A DNA stretch of 64,000 bases, taken from NCBI RefSeq assembly GCF_039536205.1, contig NZ_BAAAYL010000001.1:3286001-3350000 (forward strand), given 5' to 3'. Shown here one piece after another: positions 23,511-32,340 of this stretch (position 1 is its first letter; each line of letters begins with the position of its first letter). The position numbers and the translations under genes are program-made. A model generated the notes under the pieces. It was given only the letters and a program-made list of their open reading frames with translations, made no database searches and was not told the origin of the DNA. This DNA comes from Streptomyces sannanensis. Lineage in GTDB: Bacteria; Actinomycetota; Actinomycetes; Streptomycetales; Streptomycetaceae.

Positions 23511-25612
23511 CAGCTTTCGGGGGCGTGCCGGCGGTGGACGTAGCGGGCCTTGGTGCCCTCCCCGATCCGGACGGCGGTGCCGTCCTTGACCCATGTCTTG
23601 AGCCAGCCGACGACCGTCTGACGGGTCGTGCCACGGGCGTCCGCCAGAGCGCGGGCGATCGCGGATGCTCCGGTTCCCTCACGCCCGGCACCGAGCAGCA
23701 GCGCCAGGGCCTCCTGCTGTGCGGGACTGTCCTGCTCGCCCCGCAGCGCCGACAGGTTCAACCCACCCATCGTGGGCGGGGTCTCGGCCGCGGGGCTGTG
23801 CGGGTCGGGGGCGGTGCCGAACTGGGCGTCGATCTCCGCCCGGAAGCGGCGCAGCATCTCGTCTTCCGGCGAGACCTGCCCTGCCTCCTGGTCGGTCAGC
23901 GCGGACAGCTTCAGCCCCGACCCCGCCCCGGACGGCCTGGCGTCGGTGTTGTCGTCGCCGGGGTTGTGGTCGCGCATCCATGCGGTGCGCTCGGTGTCCC
24001 AGCGTCGGGCGTAGGCGGGTCCGGCAGCCTTGGCGGAGATGTCGTCGAGCCGGGGGTGCCGGTCGGAGGTGGCGGCGATGATGTCCCGGATCTGGTTCGG
24101 CAGGATCCGCCACGCCTTGAACAGCGCGGCCGAAGACTCCGGAGTGCCCATGAACCCCGCACCCTTGTAGGGGGCTTGGTCCACTCGCAGGCCGCGGGTG
24201 CCGGGGAACATCTTGCCCAGGTCCATGCCCTCCGTCTCACCGCCCGTGAGGGCGACGCGGACCTTGGCTTCCCGGCGGATCATGAGGTTGCTCAGCACAC
24301 TGCCGGTGGCACCGAGGGCGGTCAGGACGGTGCGGATGCCCATGGCGCGGGCGATCCGGACGACTTCCAGGATCTTTTCCGCGAGCTTGCGCACGCTGCG
24401 GTCTGGGCTGGCCAGGATCTCTGCACCCTCGTCGATGACCAGCATGATCTGAGGGATGCTCCGGCCGATGGGCAGCAGATCGGTATTGGCCTTGGCCAGC
24501 ACGTCCTGGTAGCCCATCTTGCGCTGCTTGGCGACCCGCACGGCTGTCTCGAGCATCGTCATGGCTTCGTCGTACGTTCCGGCGAGCCAGTCCACGCCCG
24601 GCCGTACCGGCTTGCCGTCCTCAGCCTTGATCTCGCCGTTGAGGGCGGGGAGGACCCAGGGCAGGCCGGCGGATCCGGCGTTGAGGTCGATCACCCAGGT
24701 CAGCACGTCTTCGGCACGGGCGAACCCGGCGAGGATCGTGTGGACCATGTTGGTCTTACCGGAGCCGGTGGGGCCGACGATGAGCGCGCACTGTTCGCGC
24801 AGGTAGGCGAGGATGCTTGCCGCGTTCGTCCGGTAGCCCCACGGGATCCCGGTGAGCAGGGACAGCGGGCCGTAGTCGGTCGGGTAGGTGCGCTCCTCTT
24901 CCAGGACGTTGACCGTGGTCACGTCGATGATGACCCGCCCCTGATCGATGCCCGGGGAGGCGGTGGCGGTGCAGCCGTGCGGCAGCCGGGCATCCGCCGA
25001 CAGGCGGGCCGACTCGGCAGCAATCTTGTTCCAGGTGGCGCCGCCGGGCGGCAGCTCGGCGTCGATGGAGAATCCGGCCCCGGTCTCCCACCTCTCGACA
25101 CCGAGCACGCGCAGGTTGATGGAGCAGACCCGCTGGATCCGGTCCACCCATTCCGCGGCGATCGCCCGGCGCTCCGCGGACAGCTCCGCGGCAATCTGCC
25201 GCTGCTCCGCAGTGATGGCCTCCTCCTCGCGGGCCTCCTCATACAGCGCCGAAGAACGCGCGGCGGCGCCGATGCCGACGCCGATGGTGGCGAGCGAGCC
25301 GAGGGTGGCCCAGGTCAGTGGGCCGTGGGTCATGGCCCACGTGGTCCAGCCGGCGCCGACCAGCCAGGACGCGGCGCGGGTAGCGAGGGTGCGGCCGGCG
25401 TTGCGGACCCGCAGGCCGATCACGGTGTGTCCGAGGGCGCCGGCGGCGCCGACCGCGAGGGCCCAGCCGGGCGGCATGGCGGTTGCGGCGCCGGTGGCGG
25501 CGACGGCGAAGGCTCCGGTGGTCGCGGACAGGGCGCCGGTCACGGGACCGTGACCGGCAGCCCAGTCCAGCACCGGGCCACTGCTCTTGTTGGCGGCGGC
25601 GGTGCTGCTCAT
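23510..25612 (-). CDS. TraB-type FtsK/SpoIIIE DNA translocase
   Basis: 700 residues. An N-terminal membrane region with several helices (to about residue 115) and a coiled linker precede the motor domain. Walker A is IVGPTGSGKTNM (about residue 283), and Walker B is IMLVIDEGAEIL (about residue 390). A C-terminal winged-helix segment (GTGASAIARALADARGTTRQ, then VVGWLKTWVKDG) matches the DNA-recognition domain of TraB, which reads clt repeats. It forms a hexameric pore moving double-stranded DNA to the recipient. The gene follows the upstream Spd-like gene by one base. Confidence 0.92.
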   Translation of the reverse strand: MSSTAAANKSSGPVLDWAAGHGPVTGALSATTGAFAVAATGAATAMPPGWALAVGAAGALGHTVIGLRVRNAGRTLATRAASWLVGAGWTTWAMTHGPLTWATLGSLATIGVGIGAAARSSALYEEAREEEAITAEQRQIAAELSAERRAIAAEWVDRIQRVCSINLRVLGVERWETGAGFSIDAELPPGGATWNKIAAESARLSADARLPHGCTATASPGIDQGRVIIDVTTVNVLEEERTYPTDYGPLSLLTGIPWGYRTNAASILAYLREQCALIVGPTGSGKTNMVHTILAGFARAEDVLTWVIDLNAGSAGLPWVLPALNGEIKAEDGKPVRPGVDWLAGTYDEAMTMLETAVRVAKQRKMGYQDVLAKANTDLLPIGRSIPQIMLVIDEGAEILASPDRSVRKLAEKILEVVRIARAMGIRTVLTALGATGSVLSNLMIRREAKVRVALTGGETEGMDLGKMFPGTRGLRVDQAPYKGAGFMGTPESSAALFKAWRILPNQIRDIIAATSDRHPRLDDISAKAAGPAYARRWDTERTAWMRDHNPGDDNTDARPSGAGSGLKLSALTDQEAGQVSPEDEMLRRFRAEIDAQFGTAPDPHSPAAETPPTMGGLNLSALRGEQDSPAQQEALALLLGAGREGTGASAIARALADARGTTRQTVVGWLKTWVKDGTAVRIGEGTKARYVHRRHAPES

Positions 25613-25613
25613 C

Positions 25614-27179
25614 TCAGACGTTCCAGCCCTTCTCAGCCTCGTGGCCGTTGCGGGGGTCCTCGTGCCGGGCGATGTCCTGCTCGTGGGCCTGCCGGAACAG
25701 CGGGCCCATGTCCTCGGCGACCGCGACGGCGCTCATCAGGGCGCCGAAGATGTCGTTGAAGCCGTCCGCGACTTCCTTCTCCAGCGGGAACTCACTGTCG
25801 GAGCGCTCCGCGAGGATCTTCATCACGTTCGCCACGCTGGTCAGCGCGGCCGGCAGCCCCTCGACCATGGCCAGGATCTCCATGGCGTTCTCGGGGTCGT
25901 AGGAGTTGGCGGCCTGCTCCATCTCGGAGGCTGCCTCTTCGAACCGGAAACCGGACACGTGCTCTCCTTCACTCACTTCGGGTGTGGTGCTGGTGGGGAC
26001 CTTGGCCGCGGGCCGCTCGACGCTGTCCGCGATGCCGTCCGCGCCGTCCTTGGCGGCCTCCGCGTCCGCCGCGGCTTCCTCCTCGCGCAGGATTGTGCGG
26101 GTGGCTTCGTCCCGTTCGGCGCGCTGTTCGGTGGCCGTGCGGACCAGCCGCGAGTAGAGGCGGCGGCCGGGGTTCATCAGCCACGGGATATCGAACTTGC
26201 GTCCGATCCACGTGGTCAGGCACCCCAGCAGGCCGACCGGCAGGGCGAGCAGAGCGGCGAGCAGGCGGCGCCCGTGGAAGCGGGCTGCAGAACGCCTCAG
26301 CGCCTGCCGGGCCGCCTTGCGGGCGGGGGCCTTACGGACCGCGGCACGCTGCGCCGCGATCGAGCCGCCGGTCCTGGTGTCGCGCTTGGCGCGGTTCTTG
26401 GCGATGGCCGCATCCCGCAGGCCACGCGCCTTGCGGGCAGCGCCACCCAGCAGGGGACGCCCGGAGTTCCCGCGCTTGCCCAGCTGGCTGTTGCCGACGG
26501 CGGCTTTCGCGTCGCGGCGGGCGTCGGCGACTGCCCGGCGGGCCGCGGTGGTCTGCGCCCGCTGACCGGCGCGGGACCCGGCTGCAGCCTGCTGCGATGC
26601 CCGCAGAGCCCGTATCTGCCCGAGCCGACCAGCAGCCTTCCCCGTGCCGCCGGCCGCGTGCTTGGACAGGCCCTGACCAGCCTTGCCGCGGGTCTTGCTG
26701 CCAGTGGCGGTGCTGCCATGGCGGACGGCCGGACCGCTGCCGCGGCGCTGCTGGCTCGGCACGCTGCCAGACCGGCCAGCACCACGACCAGCGGCCGTAC
26801 GACCGCCGCTTGCTCCCGCCCCGCCCCGGCGCAGGCCCGCACTACGGGCCGCCGTACGGCCAGCGGCACGTGCGGCGGCCCGGCGGGCCTCACGGCGCGA
26901 GTTGGGCTTGCGGGAGCGGCCGGCGGCGACCGTGCCCAGGACCACGGCGCCGGTGGCGGCGACCATGGCAGCGATGGGCCCGCCAGCCAGGAAGGCGGCG
27001 GCGACCATGCCGACAGTGCTGTTCGCACCGGTCAGAGCGAGCGGGACGACCGGCCAGCCGCCGGGCGTGTGCTCCACCCCCTTCACGTCCTTGGCCGCGG
27101 TGGTCTGCGGTGCGGGTGTCGGGGGCGGTGCGGGCGGGGCAGCCTCAACGGCTACCGGCTCTGTGCTGAGTTCCGTCAT
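25614..27179 (-). CDS. Large Arg/Ala-rich membrane protein of the transfer operon
   Basis: 521 residues from ATG 27179 after AGAGGAG. It has a short N-terminal acidic/Pro-rich stretch and a hydrophobic hairpin (residues about 55-90). A long basic Ala/Arg/Gly-rich stretch resembling a nucleic-acid or membrane-binding linker follows, then another hydrophobic segment (LLAALLALPVGLLGCLTTWIG) and an acidic helical C-terminal domain. This layout is common in AICE transfer operons directly upstream of traB. I infer an accessory conjugation protein; no family is recognised. Confidence 0.6.
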   Translation of the reverse strand: MTELSTEPVAVEAAPPAPPPTPAPQTTAAKDVKGVEHTPGGWPVVPLALTGANSTVGMVAAAFLAGGPIAAMVAATGAVVLGTVAAGRSRKPNSRREARRAAARAAGRTAARSAGLRRGGAGASGGRTAAGRGAGRSGSVPSQQRRGSGPAVRHGSTATGSKTRGKAGQGLSKHAAGGTGKAAGRLGQIRALRASQQAAAGSRAGQRAQTTAARRAVADARRDAKAAVGNSQLGKRGNSGRPLLGGAARKARGLRDAAIAKNRAKRDTRTGGSIAAQRAAVRKAPARKAARQALRRSAARFHGRRLLAALLALPVGLLGCLTTWIGRKFDIPWLMNPGRRLYSRLVRTATEQRAERDEATRTILREEEAAADAEAAKDGADGIADSVERPAAKVPTSTTPEVSEGEHVSGFRFEEAASEMEQAANSYDPENAMEILAMVEGLPAALTSVANVMKILAERSDSEFPLEKEVADGFNDIFGALMSAVAVAEDMGPLFRQAHEQDIARHEDPRNGHEAEKGWNV

Positions 27180-27253
27180 GCTGAGAGCACTCCTCTGCGG
27201 AGTAGGGCCCGGCCAGTGCTGTGGAGGCTGTTGGCCGGGCCTGCCAACAGGGC

Positions 27254-27592
27254 TTATGCGGCGCACTGTTCCTCGTGGTGGATGCAGGTGCCGCACATGC
27301 CACGCGAGCGCGGGATGCGATATCCCACGTCGCGGCGGCAGGTGGGGCAGATCCGCTGCGCAGCGTTCGCCTTCGCCAGTGCCGCCCATTTCGCGGGCGT
27401 CATCGGCCGTACGGGCTTGGCCGCGTCGATGCGGTAGAGGTAGGCGACCAGCGGGCCGCGACGGCGCCGCGGACGCTCCAACTGGGCTGCCACGTCCTGC
27501 CCACCCGGCCGCAGGCCCATCGCGCGGAGCTGGCGTACGGTGGCCATCCCTTCCGGGGCCAGGCGCCACTGGAAGACAGGGACGCTGGCCAT
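27254..27592 (-). CDS. RRQRL-motif zinc-binding protein
   Basis: 112 residues. The ATVRQLRAMGLRPGGQD opening, the KPVRPMTPAKWAALAKAN segment and two CxxC pairs (CPTC, CGTC) are those of the small zinc-binding proteins often annotated in Streptomyces AICEs by an RRQRL motif. The function is unknown; nucleic-acid binding is likely. The start overlaps the previous stop (TGATG). Confidence 0.7.
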   Translation of the reverse strand: MASVPVFQWRLAPEGMATVRQLRAMGLRPGGQDVAAQLERPRRRRGPLVAYLYRIDAAKPVRPMTPAKWAALAKANAAQRICPTCRRDVGYRIPRSRGMCGTCIHHEEQCAA

Positions 27593-27831
27593 CACTTCAG
27601 CCGGTGGTAGGAGCCGCGGCAGGTGCCGGCGTGCTCGTTCGCACCCCGGCGGATGAAGCAGAGGATGTCGCGCACCGGGCGCTCGGAGTGCGCGCCGCAG
27701 CCGTGGCAGTCCCACCGCGACGCGCTGCCGAAGTCGCTGCCGGTGACGTCGACTGCGGCGCCGACCTGGTTGTGCATCCGGATGAGCAGGTTGTCCGGCT
27801 CGACCGGGGTGGTGTTGGGGGAGAGCTTCAC
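27592..27831 (-). CDS. Small Cys/His AICE protein
   Basis: 79 residues. WDCHGCGAHSE and ILCFIRRGANEHAGTC provide a zinc-finger-like Cys/His set. It overlaps genes on both sides, which supports it as real. No known function. Confidence 0.6.
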   Translation of the reverse strand: MKLSPNTTPVEPDNLLIRMHNQVGAAVDVTGSDFGSASRWDCHGCGAHSERPVRDILCFIRRGANEHAGTCRGSYHRLK

Positions 27832-28847
27832 GGGGTGGCTCCTTCCAAAGCACGCCCGCCGAGGGCGGCGGACTCATCGGCGTCGCGGAGTTCCTGGTAG
27901 CGAGACGAGACCCAGCCCACCGACCAGCCGCACAGCTCCGCCGCGGCCCGCACCGGCAGACTCTCGGCGTAGGCGGCGTGCACGATGGCACGGGCGCGAA
28001 CCTCGGACTGCTTCTCCATGGCGGGACCGGCGGACAGCAGAGCAGCGCGTTCACGCGCGGCCCGCTCCTCCCGCTCGATGCGTTCACGGCGTTCACGCTC
28101 GATGCGCTCCCGCTGCTCCCGCTCGGTGCGTTCGACTGCTTCCCGCTCACGGCGTTCACGTTCGCGCTGGAGCTGTTCACGCTCGCGCTCGCTGCGTTCA
28201 CGCTCCTCCCGCTCGGCGCGCTCGCGGGTCTGCTCGCGCTCGCGTTCCTCACGCCGCGCGGCGGCTTCTCGCTCGGCCTGTTCACGGGCCATGCGGGATT
28301 CGTGCTCCCGCTGTTCACGCGCCAGAGCCGCAGCGTGCTCGCGCTCCTCACGGGCCCGCCGGGCAGCCTCCTCACGCCGCTCAGCCGCGGCGCGCTCGCG
28401 CTGCTCACGCTCCGTCCGCTGCTTCTCTTCCAGCGCGTTCACTGCCTTGGCGATGGCGCGCCGGTAGGCGAGCCCGGTTTCCGCGGTGACGATGAGCAGC
28501 AGCGGCGCGACCGCGTGCACGGCCACGCCGACCAGGTCATTGGCCAGGGCGGAGTCTGCGACGTTGAGCGCGAGGGTCATGCCACCGGTCATCCACCGCA
28601 GCGCGATCGGCCACCGCCCACCGTGACCCCCGAGGCGGGCGAGCACGGCGTCCAAACGGACGACGATGACCACTGCGGCATCGACCACCAGTGGCAGGAT
28701 CGGGGCGGTCCAGTCCCACTCATCCGGGGTGTGAGCCGCAGCCAGCGGGGTGACCGTGAGGATTGAATACAGCATCGCGCCGGCCACGATCAGCCACGTA
28801 CCGGCCGACAACGCACGCTCGGCTGAACGGACATGAACGGCGTTCAC
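27828..28847 (-). CDS. DUF2637-type membrane protein with coiled coil and C-terminal HTH
   Basis: 339 residues from GTG 28847, preceded by GGAGGTG at 6 nt. The N-terminal 150 residues contain four hydrophobic helices with the LPLVVDAAVVIV motif of DUF2637 proteins (Spd-type transfer proteins). Next is a run of about 140 residues almost entirely of Glu/Arg/Ala/Gln, predicting one continuous coiled coil. The C-terminus (PVRAAAELCGWSVGWVSSRY) is a helix-turn-helix. A membrane-anchored DNA-binding protein that tethers the element near the TraB pore is a plausible reading; it is inferred. Stop and start overlaps bind it to the operon. Confidence 0.7.
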   Translation of the reverse strand: MNAVHVRSAERALSAGTWLIVAGAMLYSILTVTPLAAAHTPDEWDWTAPILPLVVDAAVVIVVRLDAVLARLGGHGGRWPIALRWMTGGMTLALNVADSALANDLVGVAVHAVAPLLLIVTAETGLAYRRAIAKAVNALEEKQRTEREQRERAAAERREEAARRAREEREHAAALAREQREHESRMAREQAEREAAARREEREREQTRERAEREERERSEREREQLQRERERREREAVERTEREQRERIERERRERIEREERAARERAALLSAGPAMEKQSEVRARAIVHAAYAESLPVRAAAELCGWSVGWVSSRYQELRDADESAALGGRALEGATP

Positions 28848-29146
28848 GCGCCCACCTCCGCCCGTGAACGCACCCGGATCGCAGCAATCAGAATGACCGC
28901 AGTGGCAGGGTCGTCGTGTGTCTCGCTGTCCTCCGACCAAGCCCACTCACCGCCCGCGACCGGTTCGAACCCGAGGACGCTGAGCGCCCGTGAACGCTCC
29001 GTGAGCGTCGGCACCGACCGGCGCCGGCCGAACGCGAACTCGGGCCACCACTCCGTCGTGCCGAGCAGCACGACGTACAGACGCCACCGGCCATCCCGCA
29101 CGGACATCTGCGCGGTGAACTCCCGCGCCGTCTCCTGCCCGCTCAT
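28844..29146 (-). CDS. DUF6303-like small protein
   Basis: 100 residues. FTAQMSVRDGRWRLYVVLLG and PTLTERSRALSVLGFE, with EWAWSEDSE near the end, match a small family common in Streptomyces AICEs. The four-base overlaps at both ends indicate operon membership. Function unknown. Confidence 0.65.
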   Translation of the reverse strand: MSGQETAREFTAQMSVRDGRWRLYVVLLGTTEWWPEFAFGRRRSVPTLTERSRALSVLGFEPVAGGEWAWSEDSETHDDPATAVILIAAIRVRSRAEVGA

Positions 29147-29409
29147 GCCGCGTCGCCCCTCTGCGCGTCCGCTGCCTGGTTGGCCAGCGTGCGGCGAGCG
29201 GCCAGCACCCGGCGGCGGGCCCGGCGGATGCGGCGGGTGTCCAGCTCGGTCGGCGTGCGGTCCAGCACAGTGATCTGCGCGTCGACCAGGTCTACCTCCG
29301 CCAGGATCAGCGGCATCTCCTGCTCGACCGCGTCCAACTCGGCGTCCGTCGGCTCCATGAAGTCGGCGAACGCGGTAACAGCGTCCTGAACAGTGACGAT
29401 GTGGCTCAT
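29143..29409 (-). CDS. DUF6284-like small helical protein
   Basis: 88 residues, largely helical and charged (EPTDAELDAVEQEMPLILAE, TRRIRRARRRVLAARRTLAN). It is the first gene of the long leftward operon that runs through transfer, replication and integration genes. The ATG 29409 follows GAGAGGA. Function unknown. Confidence 0.65.
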   Translation of the reverse strand: MSHIVTVQDAVTAFADFMEPTDAELDAVEQEMPLILAEVDLVDAQITVLDRTPTELDTRRIRRARRRVLAARRTLANQAADAQRGDAA

Positions 29410-29982
29410 TGGGTCGTGTCCTCTCACAGGTGAACGGCCCGAACAGCGCCCCCGGAGTTGCACCTCCGGGGGCGCGCGCCGTTGAAGTCGGGAGTTCCGG
29501 CTCCCCTCAGCGCTGCTCGTACGAGACGAGCAGCGGAGGCAACCGGCCGCGGCTACGCCGCGAAGGTCGATGCGCCATCTCTCTGCCTGGCGCTCAGCAG
29601 GGCAGCTCACTGCGGGTGGCACCCAAGGGGCGTTCTCCAGGGCCGCAGGATCGTGCGTGCCGCGCCGACGCGCCGCACCACTGCCGACGGCTCACCCGGC
29701 CGTCACGGGAGCGAGGACTCTCACCTCACTTCGGTTCACTGTTCAGTTCTCAAGCAACGACCAGTCCGCGATGAGCGCGGTAACCCCAGGTCGGGGCTCC
29801 CGTCTTCACGGGGCTCACCGGGCACTTTCAGTGCAGGCGAAGGCGAGTCAAGGGAATTGCTCCGCTTGCTCAACTTGTTGGTACAAGCTGATGCAGTGAT
29901 GCTGCACCCACGGACAGCGAGTCGTCAAGGGATTGAGGCCTACATGTACCAACAAGTTGAGCGAGTGCGTCATGATGAGGGC
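29410..29982. promoter_or_regulatory. Divergent control region of the AICE
   Basis: 573 bp without a convincing gene between the leftward transfer/replication operon (from 29409) and the rightward GntR gene (from 29983). Near the regulator, GCTCAACTTGTTGGTAC (29868-29884) and its exact inverted partner GTACCAACAAGTTGAGC (29946-29962) form a 17-bp inverted repeat. Each half contains a smaller palindrome (CTTGT...ACAAG). These are the likely operators of the GntR protein. Confidence 0.65.
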
Positions 29983-30750
29983 ATGAACAAGCAGCCGAAG
30001 TACCGGCAGGTGGCCGACGCACTACGCCGCGAGATCGACAGTGGCGCCTACTCGCCGGGGTCCCGGCTGCCCTCCGAAAGCGAGCTGTCAGCTCGGTTTG
30101 ATGCCTCCCGAAACACGGTCCGGGCAGGGCTGAATCTGCTGGTCAGTGAGGGCCTGATCTCGTCTAGCCAGGGCCTGGGCTACGAGGTGCGCAAGCATGA
30201 GGTGTTCGAGCTGAACGCGTCGCGCTTCGAGAACCTGACCTTCCCGCAGAACGGCGACGCCTACAACACGGACGTGACCAACGCCGGGCGTCGACCGCAT
30301 CAGACCTTCCGTGTCGAGCTGAAGCCTGCGCGGGACTACATCGCGGAGCGGCTGAAGGTAGAGCCGGGGTCGACGACCGTCCTGCGCTTCTGCCACCGGT
30401 ACGTGGACGCTGTGCCGTGGTCCACCCAGGCGACGTACTACCCCGCGTGGCTCGCGGAGGAAGCGCCGCGGCTGAGGGAACCCGGCGACATCGCGGACGG
30501 GACCACTCGTTACCTGAAGGACCGCGGAATCGAGCAGATCGGGTACTTCGACGAGATCGCCACCCGCATGCCGACGCCCGAGGAGGCCCGGCTGCTGGAG
30601 CTTGGTGCCGGTGTCCCGGTGCTGCTCTGGACGCGTACGGGCTACTCGGCGGAGCGGCCCATCCGGTGCACCATCACGACGTTCCGAGGGGACCTCAACC
30701 ACATGAACTACGAGATCGGCGACCTGTCGGCCCGAGTCGAGGCACCGTGA
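29983..30750 (+). CDS. GntR/HutC family repressor (KorSA-like)
   Basis: 255 residues. A winged HTH (YRQVADALRREIDSGAYSPG, RLPSESELSARFDASRNTVRAGL) occupies the first 75 residues and a UTRA ligand domain the rest (TTVLRFCHRYVDAVPWSTQ, TRMPTPEEARLLELGAGVPV). In AICEs such as pSAM2, GntR repressors divergent from the transfer operon hold the element quiescent. The ATG 29983 is chosen for the family-typical MNKQPKYRQVAD opening; longer in-frame extensions run through the operator repeats. The next gene overlaps its stop (GTGA). Confidence 0.88.
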   Translation: MNKQPKYRQVADALRREIDSGAYSPGSRLPSESELSARFDASRNTVRAGLNLLVSEGLISSSQGLGYEVRKHEVFELNASRFENLTFPQNGDAYNTDVTNAGRRPHQTFRVELKPARDYIAERLKVEPGSTTVLRFCHRYVDAVPWSTQATYYPAWLAEEAPRLREPGDIADGTTRYLKDRGIEQIGYFDEIATRMPTPEEARLLELGAGVPVLLWTRTGYSAERPIRCTITTFRGDLNHMNYEIGDLSARVEAP

Positions 30751-31316
30751 TCATTCGCCCCGCCGTGCCGGATGACCTGTCCAAGCTGCTCGCCTTCCGT
30801 GAGGAGGCGGCAGCTTGGCTGTCCGAACTCGGCACCGACCAGTGGAGCCGCCCGTACCCGGCGGACCGACTATTGGCCACCATCGAGGCCGGAACCGTCT
30901 TCATGGTCCGCGATGGGGAGACGACTGCGGCCACCATCACCCTGACCCCTGAAGCAGAGGACGGGCTCTGGACGGACGAGGAGCTGAGCGAACCCTCATT
31001 GTTCGTCAACAAGCTCACCGTGGCCCGCACGCACGCCGGCCAGAACCTCGGCGGGCAGCTGCTCGACTGGGCGGCGGACCGGGCGTACCGGGCATCGGCA
31101 AAGTGGCTCCGGCTCGACGCTTGGACCACGAATGAAGCGCTCCAGCGCTATTACCTGCGCCAGGGGTTCAGGCACGTCCGCACGGTCCAGGAGGGCGTAG
31201 CCGTCAACGGCGGACCGCGCGTCTCGGGGTGGCTGGCACAGCGCAGCGCCCGGCCCACCGACCACGGTTTCGTGGACGAGACACCGACGCCAGAGCCGGT
31301 ACTTCTTGCTCGCTGA
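30747..31316 (+). CDS. GNAT family N-acetyltransferase
   Basis: 189 residues from GTG 30747. VNKLTVARTHAGQNLGGQLLDWA is the GNAT motif A (acetyl-CoA binding) and LRLDAWTTNEALQRYYLRQGF is motif B. It is translationally coupled to the GntR repressor, so both are AICE cargo or control genes. The substrate is unknown; it could modify a small molecule, perhaps the repressor's effector. Confidence 0.85.
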   Translation: MIIRPAVPDDLSKLLAFREEAAAWLSELGTDQWSRPYPADRLLATIEAGTVFMVRDGETTAATITLTPEAEDGLWTDEELSEPSLFVNKLTVARTHAGQNLGGQLLDWAADRAYRASAKWLRLDAWTTNEALQRYYLRQGFRHVRTVQEGVAVNGGPRVSGWLAQRSARPTDHGFVDETPTPEPVLLAR

Positions 31317-31558
31317 GGAGGGCGCAGCGGCCGCACCCCACGTGCGCGCCCACGACGGTCGCCACCTGCTCCAATCTGCCTGAGCCGGACCCGTGGCGTA
31401 CACCGGGTTCCGCCCGACGGGACCCGGAGCATGACATCAGTTCCTGATATCAACGTTCACGCACGTGGGTGCACACTGCGGCACGACGGCGCTGCTCGCT
31501 GTCGGCTGAGGGCCGCGGATATGGCCGGGCAAGGGCCCTGCATCCGGGAGCGCACGCG

Positions 31559-31603
31559 CCTACGGATCAGACGGTTGCAGGTTCGAATCCTGCCGAGTGC
31601 ACA
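31559..31603 (+). repeat. Partial tRNA-Arg (ACG) 3' half, putative att scar
   Basis: CCTACGGATCAGACGG followed by an intact TPsiC arm GCAGGTTCGAATCCTGC and acceptor strand CGAGTGCAC matches the second half of a tRNA-Arg (ACG) gene. The 5' half is absent, so it is not a functional tRNA. It looks like an attachment site from a different integrative element. Confidence 0.7.
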
Positions 31604-31610
31604 CAGTTCA

Positions 31611-31641
31611 TAAGCCTCTCGGGGTGATCCCGAGAGGCTTA
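31611..31641. terminator. Perfect hairpin after the tRNA-Arg scar
   Basis: TAAGCCTCTCGGG pairs perfectly with CCCGAGAGGCTTA around GTGAT. It resembles a tRNA terminator carried along with the scar. Confidence 0.75.
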
Positions 31642-31862
31642 TGGCATCAGCACAAGTAATGATCAATCGAAGTGTCAACTCGCTTATCGGTCTTATCCGT
31701 TCGATTATTGACCGCCCGATTGGCTGGCCAACCCCTCGTGGCGGCCCTTCCACCCTGTGATCATTTCGCTTCAGAGCGCTCCGACCGAGCGCCGTTGCGC
31801 GAACACCGCGTGAGACTGCCGCCCGGCACCGCCGTGCGGCCGCAACCGTGGAGAGGAAAGTC

Positions 31863-32249
31863 GTGATCGTCAAGCGAAACCGGCCGAAGGCCGTCGTCGG
31901 CATCGCTGCCGCCGCCATCGCGCTCGGCGCGCTCAGCGCTGCGCCGGCGCAGGCTGCCACCACCTGCAACAGCGAACGTCTGTGCTGGTACCAGCCGGAC
32001 GGCAACATCACGAACGTCGACGTCGGCGTTTTGCCCGTCTGCGGCGTGTCCCACCCCTCGACGTACCCCGGTGCCATTGGCAACAACTACGTCCGCAACC
32101 GCAACAGCACTTGGAACATGACACTCTACTACGACTACGACGGCGACAAGATTCCTGAACCGTCGGAGGCCGTCGTCTCCCTCGGCTACGAAGGGACCGC
32201 GACGCTCAACCCCAATTCCCGGTACTACTACTGCGCTTGGTATTGGTAG
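31863..32249 (+). CDS. Small secreted protein, peptidase inhibitor I36-like
   Basis: 128 residues from GTG 31863 after GGAGAGGAAA. A Sec signal peptide (basic KRNRPK, hydrophobic AVVGIAAAAIALGALSAA, cleavage at AQA-A near residue 31) is clear. The mature part has four cysteines (TTCNSERLCWY, PVCG, YYYCAWYW) and a beta-rich YVRNRNSTWNMTLYYDYDGD stretch reminiscent of the I36 inhibitor family. It is cargo of the AICE right arm. Confidence 0.65.
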   Translation: MIVKRNRPKAVVGIAAAAIALGALSAAPAQAATTCNSERLCWYQPDGNITNVDVGVLPVCGVSHPSTYPGAIGNNYVRNRNSTWNMTLYYDYDGDKIPEPSEAVVSLGYEGTATLNPNSRYYYCAWYW

Positions 32250-32257
32250 TTGAGACG

Positions 32258-32287
32258 CAGCCGCCCCGCACCATTCCGGGGCGGCCG
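32258..32287. terminator. Terminator of the secreted-protein gene
   Basis: CAGCCGCCCCG and CGGGGCGGCCG form a strong stem around CACCATTC, 8 bp after the stop codon. Confidence 0.75.
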
Positions 32288-32340
32288 CCGTCCAGCGATG
32301 CCTCACTTGGACAGGCGAAGCAGCCACATGAGGTTTGGCG

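Larger units (their letters stand above)
31317..31862. other. Gene-free stretch with a tRNA-Arg scar and hairpin
   Basis: I see no coding signal here. It holds the 3' part of a tRNA-Arg gene (31559-31603) and the hairpin at 31611-31641, listed separately, followed by AT-richer sequence leading to the secreted-protein gene. Confidence 0.5.

Noticed and set aside
31431..31613. Small ORF ending near 31613
   Set aside because: Its C-terminal part is translated tRNA-Arg sequence, and no ribosome site is present.
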